Positions 14,401 through 19,474 of a DNA stretch of 19,474 nt are shown one piece after another. Source of the DNA: JBCCFW01 sp039029535 (lineage in GTDB: Bacteria; Acidobacteriota; JBCCFW01). The notes under the pieces are model-generated. The model was not told the DNA's origin and did no database searches. It worked only from the letters and a program-made list of their open reading frames with translations. A program made the translations under genes and the position numbers. The stretch covers positions 1-19,474 of the forward strand of contig JBCCFW010000151.1 of NCBI GenBank assembly GCA_039029535.1, read 5' to 3'. The first letter of the stretch is position 1; every line of letters begins with the position of its first letter.

Positions 14401-15492
14401 GTGCTCCTCGGTACCCGCCCCAGCCTGCTGCTGTCCGTCGGCCTGATTCTCTCCGCCTGTCAGGGCAGTGACGCCGCCCAGCGTCCGGCCGCCGACGCTC
14501 CCCGCGCGCAGCCCGAGCCGCGTGCTGCTCGGGCCGAACGTCCGGCGTTCCCCGATGACATGCGGGGGATCACCATCTCCTGCTGGGGCATCGGCAAGGA
14601 GTGGGGTAGCGAGGGCATGCGCCAGACGATGCTCGGCCTGCCCGAGGTCGGAGCCAATTGGGTCGCCATCCACCCTTATGCCCACGTCGACCGGCAGACC
14701 GCGAATCTCCGCCCGGCTCCTCGCGGCGAGCAGCACGTCGTCGCCCCCATCCGCTGGGCACGCGAGCAGGGCTTGTCCATCCTCATCAAGCCCCACCTTT
14801 CCTACTGGGGTGAGTTCTCGTGGCGTGGCGAGGTCGGTTGGGGTGACGACGAGAAGCGCTGGCAGAACTTCCTCACCCAGTACCGTCGCTGGATCCTCGG
14901 CCTGGCCGAGCTTTGTGAGCGCGAGGGGGCGCACGCCTTCGTGGTGGGCACCGAGCTGCGATTGGCCGAGCCACGCACGGCGTATTGGACGAAGCTCATC
15001 GCCGAGGTGCGTCAGCGCTACTCCGGTCCGCTGACTTACGCGGCCAACTGGGACGACGTCACTCACGTCGGCTTCTGGTCCGAGCTCGACGCCATCGGCA
15101 TCCAGGCCTACATGCCCCTGTCCGATCGCGAGAACCCGCCGCTCTCCGAGGTCCGTGCCGCCTGGAAGAAGCACGAGCGTTGGTTGGCGCAGTACTCGCG
15201 CGAGCAGGGGAGGCCCGTCGTCCTGACCGAGGTCGGCTACACGAACATCGCCACCGCCGCGATGCGACCCTGGGAGCCCAGCCAAGGCAAGACCGACCAC
15301 CCCCTGCAAGCCCGCTGCCTGCGCACCGCCCTGGAGACCGTCGAGAGCAGCAAGGTCATCAAGGGGTCCTTCATCTGGAAGTGGTTCCCCACTCCCGGCA
15401 CCCAGGGACCGGACGACTTCACCGTGCAGACGCCGGCCTTCAAGCGCCTGCTCCGCGAGACCTGGGCGCCGCCGGCGCGGAAGAGCCGGTGA
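14401..15492 (+). CDS. GH113-like glycoside hydrolase lipoprotein
   Basis: A 363-residue predicted lipoprotein: hydrophobic signal LLLSVGLIL followed by lipobox LSAC with Cys20. A Pro/Ala-rich linker (24-50) leads into a TIM-barrel domain. The opening RGITISCWG, the NWVAIHPY strand, IKPHLSYWG, VVGTEL with candidate acid/base Glu185, an IGIQAYMPL strand and LTEVGY with candidate nucleophile Glu277 follow the order of GH113 (beta-mannanase-type) and related clan GH-A proteins. SFIWKWFP near the end fits the last barrel strand. The likely role is beta-mannan or related polysaccharide cleavage at the cell surface or in the periplasm; the exact substrate cannot be read. GTG at 14401 is preferred because it gives a normal-length lipoprotein signal with GAGG upstream. 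An in-frame ATG at 14323 is the alternative. Its stop overlaps the next start as GTGA. Confidence 0.82.
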   Translation: MLLGTRPSLLLSVGLILSACQGSDAAQRPAADAPRAQPEPRAARAERPAFPDDMRGITISCWGIGKEWGSEGMRQTMLGLPEVGANWVAIHPYAHVDRQTANLRPAPRGEQHVVAPIRWAREQGLSILIKPHLSYWGEFSWRGEVGWGDDEKRWQNFLTQYRRWILGLAELCEREGAHAFVVGTELRLAEPRTAYWTKLIAEVRQRYSGPLTYAANWDDVTHVGFWSELDAIGIQAYMPLSDRENPPLSEVRAAWKKHERWLAQYSREQGRPVVLTEVGYTNIATAAMRPWEPSQGKTDHPLQARCLRTALETVESSKVIKGSFIWKWFPTPGTQGPDDFTVQTPAFKRLLRETWAPPARKSR

Positions 15493-17186
15493 GCCGCACC
15501 GCTCTCCTGTTCGGCCTGATCGTTTCGCTCGCCGCCTGTCGACCCTCTGGCGACGAGGCCACGACGACCTCTCCGTCGTCTCGGGCCTTCGTCGACGCCA
15601 CCGCCGCGAGCGGCCTGCTCTTCGTGCACGACGCCGACGACGGCGACGAGCTCTTCCGACTCCCGGAGGAGATGGGCCCGGGCGGTGCGCTCCTCGACCA
15701 CGACGGTGACGCCGACCTCGACGTCTTCCTCGTGCAGGGCGGGCCGCTGGTCGGCGCCGCGCGCCGCAGCCCGTGCGTGCTGTACGAAAATGATGGCCAG
15801 GCGCGCTTCCGCGACGTGACGGCTGCCGCTGGAGCGGCCGTGGTCGATGCCGCGCCGCCGGCACACGCCTTCGGCGCAGCGGCTGCCGACGTGGACGCCG
15901 ACGGCGACGTCGACCTGCTCGTCACGCGTCTCGGTCCCGACGTGCTGTTGGTCAACGACGGCTCGGGTCGGTTCACCGACGCGACCGAGCGCTCCGGTCT
16001 CGGCACTCCCGGATTCAGTAGCAGCGCCGCGTTCTTCGATGCCGACCGCGACGGCCGGCTCGACCTCTACGTCTGTCGCTACGTGGACTGGTCGGCTTCG
16101 AAGGAGGAAAGCTGCTTCGATCGCCGCGGCCTCCGCGACTACTGCAACCCGCTGGAGTACCGCGCGCCCATGAGCGACCGGTTCTATCGGGGCCGGGATG
16201 GAGGCGTGTTCCAGGACCGCAGCGAGGCCTCGGGAGTCGCCGGCGTGACCGGGCACGGGCTCGGTGTCGTCGCCGCCGACTTCGATGACGACGGTTGGCC
16301 CGACCTCTACGTCGCCAACGATCAGACGCCGGCCTTCGTGTGGATGAACCGCGACGGCGGCGCTCGCTTCGTCGAGGACGCGGGGCTTCGTGGTGCCGCC
16401 TTCGATGGGGACGGCGTCGCCATCGCCGGCATGGGCGTGGCGGCCGAGGACCTCGACGGTGACCTCGATCCCGACCTGCTGGTGACCAACATCCACCATC
16501 AGTCTCACCTGGGCCTGATCAACGAGCGGGGCTTGTTCTCCGATCGCAGCCGACGGCTGGGCTTGTCGGGGTGGGCCGTGCCCTACACGGGCTTCGGCAT
16601 CGCTCTCTTCGACCAGGACCACGACGGTTCTCTCGACGGCTTCATCGTCAACGGCGCGGTCAACCGGCTCACCGAGCCCTGGGATCCGCAGCAGCCTTAT
16701 GCCGAGCCCGATCAGCTCGTGCGGATGGGCGAGAGCGGTTTCGTCGACGCCAGTGACGAGGTCGACTCCGAGGCCCTGCTCGGCGTCGGTCGGGGTGTCA
16801 TGGTCGGCGACCTGGACGGCGACGGTGACCTCGATCTCGTCGTCACGAACAACCGCGGTCCCGCTCGTCTCCTGCTCAATCAGACGACGTCGGCGGCCTG
16901 GTGCCTGCTCTCCCTCCGGCCGGCCGGCGGTGGTCGGCACGCCATCGGGGCCGAGGTCGTGTTGCATGCCGGAGGGCGACGCCAGCTCCGCGCGGTCCGA
17001 CCTCATGCCGGCTACCTCACGAGCAACGACCCACGAGTCCACTTCGGGCTCGCCGACGCGACCCGCATCGATCGCATCGACGTGACCTGGCCGACCGGAG
17101 AGGTCGAGAGCTGGACTGACTTGCCGGCGTCGCGCTGGCTGGAGCTCCGGCAGGGTGCGTCCCCACAGCACGAGGAGCGTCCGTGA
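15489..17186 (+). CDS. FG-GAP/VCBS repeat lipoprotein with ASPIC/UnbV domain
   Basis: A 565-residue predicted lipoprotein (signal with lipobox LAAC, Cys17). Seven Asp-rich calcium-type loops mark FG-GAP/VCBS blades: DHDGDADLD (70), DVDADGDVD (134), DADRDGRLD (184), DFDDDGWPD (264), DLDGDLDPD (321), DQDHDGSLD (375) and DLDGDGDLD (441). This count fits a seven-bladed integrin-like propeller. Residues ~485-553 are the ASPIC/UnbV domain (IGAEVVLHAGGRRQLR ... VHFGLADATRIDRIDVTWPTG). The family is abundant in Planctomycetota and Acidobacteriota, often beside TPR proteins as here. Its function is unproven but fits surface carbohydrate or protein binding. GTG at 15489 overlaps the previous stop, and its own stop overlaps the next GTG. 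The open frame extends upstream to 14985, but only this start gives a lipoprotein signal. Confidence 0.9.
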   Translation: MSRTALLFGLIVSLAACRPSGDEATTTSPSSRAFVDATAASGLLFVHDADDGDELFRLPEEMGPGGALLDHDGDADLDVFLVQGGPLVGAARRSPCVLYENDGQARFRDVTAAAGAAVVDAAPPAHAFGAAAADVDADGDVDLLVTRLGPDVLLVNDGSGRFTDATERSGLGTPGFSSSAAFFDADRDGRLDLYVCRYVDWSASKEESCFDRRGLRDYCNPLEYRAPMSDRFYRGRDGGVFQDRSEASGVAGVTGHGLGVVAADFDDDGWPDLYVANDQTPAFVWMNRDGGARFVEDAGLRGAAFDGDGVAIAGMGVAAEDLDGDLDPDLLVTNIHHQSHLGLINERGLFSDRSRRLGLSGWAVPYTGFGIALFDQDHDGSLDGFIVNGAVNRLTEPWDPQQPYAEPDQLVRMGESGFVDASDEVDSEALLGVGRGVMVGDLDGDGDLDLVVTNNRGPARLLLNQTTSAAWCLLSLRPAGGGRHAIGAEVVLHAGGRRQLRAVRPHAGYLTSNDPRVHFGLADATRIDRIDVTWPTGEVESWTDLPASRWLELRQGASPQHEERP

Positions 17187-18571
17187 ACGTCCCGTTCCGC
17201 CTGGTCTCGACGAGCCTGACCCTGGTGTCCTGTCTCGCGCTCACCGCCTGCACGAGTCCTCCAGCCTACGAGCCCCCGCCGCTGGCCACGTTCGAGCAGG
17301 GACCTGCCGGTGAGCAACGAGCCCGGCTCGATCCGAACGCCCTCGCTGCCTGGGCACGACGACAGGAGCTCCCCGAGCCACCGCAGATCGACCTCGTGGA
17401 GCCGGCCGTCGCCGACGTGCTGCTCGGCGCGCTCTCCGATGCCGCCGAGCGACGTGACGGTGCGTCGTACGGGCTCGTGGGCATGGCCTGCGAAAGTCTC
17501 GAGGCACATCGCAGCGCAGAGGCCTACTTCGAGCTGGCTCGCGAGGCGGAGCCGCAGGACTTCCGCTGGGTCTACTACCTCGCCTGCATCCATCAGGTCA
17601 CCGGTCGTGACGACAGCGCCCACGGCTTGTTCCTCGAGGCACTGGAGATCGACGCGAGCTACCCGACCACTCACGCCCGGCTGGCCGAGCTCGAGCTCGA
17701 CGCGGGTCGTCTCGGAGAAGCGGCGCAGAGCTTCGAGCGGTATCGACAGCTCGTCCCTCAGGACTGGCTCGGCGAGGTCGGCCTCGCTCGCGTCGCCCTG
17801 GAGCGGGCGCAGGCCGCGGAGGCATTGACCCTGCTCGAGCGGGCGGCGCAGAAGCGCGCCGATGACTTCCAGGTCCAGCACTATCTCGGCCGCGCCCTGG
17901 CCGCGTTGGGCCGTGAGGACGAAGCGCGTGCCGCCTTGGCGCGGGCTGCCGAGCTTCCGAAGGGGGCCTGGTTCCAGGCGCGCGATCGGCTCGACCAGGA
18001 GCTGCACGCCGTCACCGACTCGACCACCAGCCTGGTGGAGGAGTTCGAGCGTCTCAGCAAGACGCAGGACTGGCCGGCCCTCGTCGCGCTGGGCGAGCAG
18101 GTCGTCGCGAAGCGGCCCGGCGACAAGACCATGTGGCTGAACCTCGTCAGTCTCTACCGCAAGCTCGGTCGAGTCGACGACGCCGAGGCCGCCATGAGAC
18201 GGGCGGAGGCACTTCCCGGCAAGGAAGCTCGGGTGCCCGTCACGCGCGCCGAGCTCGAGCTCGCTCGGAGTCGTGCGGCGGAGGCGCTCGTCGCGGCGGA
18301 AGAAGCGCTGGCTCTCGAGTCCGACTCCTTGCGCGCGCGGGCGGTGAAGGGCCGCAGCCTCATCCTGCTCGGTCGCTATGGTGAGGCCGAAGCGGAGCTC
18401 CTCGCCGTGCGGGCCGGGGCTCCGACGGACGCCGGCAACGAGTTCGCGCTCGGCGAGCTCTACCGAGGAACCGGACGCAAGTCCGAGGCCATCACCTGCT
18501 ACCGACGTTGTCTCGAGCTGCAGCCGGGCATGACCAACGCGCGGGTGCGGCTGCGCGAGCTGGGCGGCTGA
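17183..18571 (+). CDS. TPR-repeat lipoprotein
   Basis: A 462-residue predicted lipoprotein: signal segment with lipobox LTAC (Cys23) and a Pro-rich linker. From about residue 96 to the C-terminus it is a helical array of tetratricopeptide-type repeats, recognisable by segments such as SAEAYFELAREAEPQDF, SAHGLFLEALEIDASYP, EAAQSFERYRQLVPQD, EARAALARAAELP, DDAEAAMRRAEALPG and EAITCYRRCLELQPG. TPR arrays are protein-protein scaffolds. The GTGA overlap with the ASPIC/UnbV gene means both are made from one message and probably work together at the same membrane face. No enzymatic motif is visible. Confidence 0.9.
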   Translation: MNVPFRLVSTSLTLVSCLALTACTSPPAYEPPPLATFEQGPAGEQRARLDPNALAAWARRQELPEPPQIDLVEPAVADVLLGALSDAAERRDGASYGLVGMACESLEAHRSAEAYFELAREAEPQDFRWVYYLACIHQVTGRDDSAHGLFLEALEIDASYPTTHARLAELELDAGRLGEAAQSFERYRQLVPQDWLGEVGLARVALERAQAAEALTLLERAAQKRADDFQVQHYLGRALAALGREDEARAALARAAELPKGAWFQARDRLDQELHAVTDSTTSLVEEFERLSKTQDWPALVALGEQVVAKRPGDKTMWLNLVSLYRKLGRVDDAEAAMRRAEALPGKEARVPVTRAELELARSRAAEALVAAEEALALESDSLRARAVKGRSLILLGRYGEAEAELLAVRAGAPTDAGNEFALGELYRGTGRKSEAITCYRRCLELQPGMTNARVRLRELGG

Positions 18572-18606
18572 GCATCGCCCGCAGGCTGTGGGCCTGAAAC
18601 GAGAAA

Positions 18607-18635
18607 CGCCCCGCCGTCACGAGAACGGCGGGGCG
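18607..18635. terminator. Bidirectional intrinsic terminator between convergent genes
   Basis: CGCCCCGCCGT (18607-18617) and ACGGCGGGGCG (18625-18635) form a perfect 11-bp GC-rich stem with a seven-base loop, 35 bp after the TPR stop and 24 bp before the end of the convergent peptidase gene. On the minus strand it is followed by TTTCTCGTTTC, a usable T-rich tail. On the plus strand the tail is poor. Confidence 0.8.
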
Positions 18636-18659
18636 TCGTGGGTCGAAGGAAGAAGAGCC

Positions 18660-19474
18660 TCAGCTCCCCATGCCCTCGACCTGGGGCTTGCCGACCAGCG
18701 GCCGCGGCGGGTGCGGGTAGGCGAGCGTCGCGGGCTCCGGCAGGGCGATCTCCATGATGCCGTTCGGGCCAGCGATGTTCTCGAGTTGGTACTCGGGCTT
18801 GTCCGGATCACCGGCCATGACCTCGTCGACCTTGCCGACCACGAGGACGGTGACCTTGTCCGGATGGAGGTGCTGCTGGGCGACGCGCTGGACGTCGGCC
18901 GCGGTCACCGCGCGGAGCTTGTCACGGTAGGTCTTCCAGTAGTCGAGGGGCCGACCGCGGATCTCGTCGGAAACGAAGGTCCCGGCCTTGGCGCCGGCGG
19001 AGCTGAAGTTCGACGGGAAGGAGTCGACGAATCCGTTGATCGAGGTGGTGAGCTCTTCCTCGCTCACCGGCTCGGCCTGGATGCGGCGGATCTCCTCGCC
19101 GAGGATGGTCAGCGCGTGGGCGACCGACTCGTTCTTGGACTGGAAGACCGCGACAAAGGTGCGCGGGTAGTCCCGACCGAAGCCGTAGCCCGAGCCGGCC
19201 GAGTAGGCGAGGCCCTCATCGGAGCGGACGCGCTTGGTGATGCGGCTGGTGAAGCCGCCGCCACCGAGGATGTCGTTCATGACCTGAATCGCACGGGCGT
19301 CGGGGTGATCCCAGGTGACCGAGCGATGACCCATGCGGACGCGGGTCTGGTTGACGTCTTCCTTGTTGACCACGAAGACGCCGGTGGGCGACTCGGAAGG
19401 AGGAGCCGGGACGGCCGGGAGCGGCGCGCCGACGTTCCAGCCGGCCATCCGCTGCTCGAGGGCAGGGAGGATCC
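18660..19474 (-). CDS. M16-family metallopeptidase, C-terminal part (runs off the edge)
   Basis: The C-terminal 271 or so residues of an M16 (pitrilysin/processing-peptidase) protein. The frame stays open to the window edge, reading ILPALEQRMAGW before the segment that follows, so the gene's start lies to the right of the window. The visible part is the second M16 domain: VNQTRVRMGHRS, LGGGGFTSRI, then RSDEGLAYSAGSGYG, the conserved R...GLaYs motif of the non-catalytic half that helps bind substrate. AADVQRVAQQHLHPDKVTVLVVG is the usual closing segment in order and spacing. The HxxEH zinc motif would be in the missing N-terminal half or in a partner protein. In this group the enzyme is often exported, but that cannot be judged here. 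Confidence 0.9.
   Translation of the reverse strand, partial: ILPALEQRMAGWNVGAPLPAVPAPPSESPTGVFVVNKEDVNQTRVRMGHRSVTWDHPDARAIQVMNDILGGGGFTSRITKRVRSDEGLAYSAGSGYGFGRDYPRTFVAVFQSKNESVAHALTILGEEIRRIQAEPVSEEELTTSINGFVDSFPSNFSSAGAKAGTFVSDEIRGRPLDYWKTYRDKLRAVTAADVQRVAQQHLHPDKVTVLVVGKVDEVMAGDPDKPEYQLENIAGPNGIMEIALPEPATLAYPHPPRPLVGKPQVEGMGS

Noticed and set aside
15237..17171. A 644-codon minus-strand frame opposite the FG-GAP gene
   Set aside because: It mirrors the Asp-rich repeats of the real gene and has no recognisable domain. The plus-strand frame has a lipobox, seven calcium loops and an ASPIC domain.
1..19474. A selenoprotein gene using the local selC
   Set aside because: I saw no coding frame continuing with family similarity across an in-frame TGA. 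All recognised genes end at stops consistent with full-length products.

Overview
The window is GC-rich, with strong third-position G/C bias and long antisense shadow frames. The gene mix is a histone-tail-like HU, an FG-GAP/ASPIC-UnbV lipoprotein next to a TPR lipoprotein, large secreted PPC-domain proteins and a selenocysteine tRNA. This suggests a Planctomycetota bacterium, with Myxococcota as the main alternative. The assignment is inferred from gene content only.

Left part (1-3633): a selenocysteine tRNA (selC, minus strand) lies downstream of an HU-type gene with a Lys/Ala-rich N-terminal tail, and tandem hairpins separate the two. A 460-bp non-coding stretch follows. It holds a possible hup promoter with a leader hairpin, a bulged hairpin at 914-955 and phased A-tracts. 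On the plus strand a nucleoside-phosphorylase-superfamily protein (best match futalosine hydrolase) overlaps by GTGA a membrane-anchored MutS-like ATPase.

Centre (3805-12945): two paralogous secreted proteins of 1229 and 1230 residues lie in tandem on the minus strand. Each has a signal peptide, a pro-region, a metzincin-like HExxHxxGxxD zinc site at exactly the same residue numbers, a calcium-loop motif, an Ig-like region, three cysteine-bearing PPC domains, a DUF11-like domain and a C-terminal YfaP/DUF2135-like domain. A strong hairpin overlaps the stop codon of the upstream copy. Divergent from them is a second tandem paralogous pair of small, acidic, apparently cytoplasmic proteins of unknown family, overlapping by ATGA. 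Two adjacent divergent duplicated pairs make this the most unusual part of the window.

Right part (12960-19474): a DUF4126-like membrane protein with two zinc-ribbon motifs is transcribed leftward. Divergent from it is a tight operon of three predicted lipoproteins joined by GTGA overlaps: a GH113-like glycoside hydrolase, an FG-GAP/ASPIC-UnbV protein and a TPR protein. A perfect 11-bp terminator hairpin separates this operon from the convergent C-terminal part of an M16 peptidase that runs off the right edge.

No CRISPR array, insertion sequence, rRNA or phage gene was seen. No selenoprotein gene (ORF read through an in-frame TGA) was recognised.
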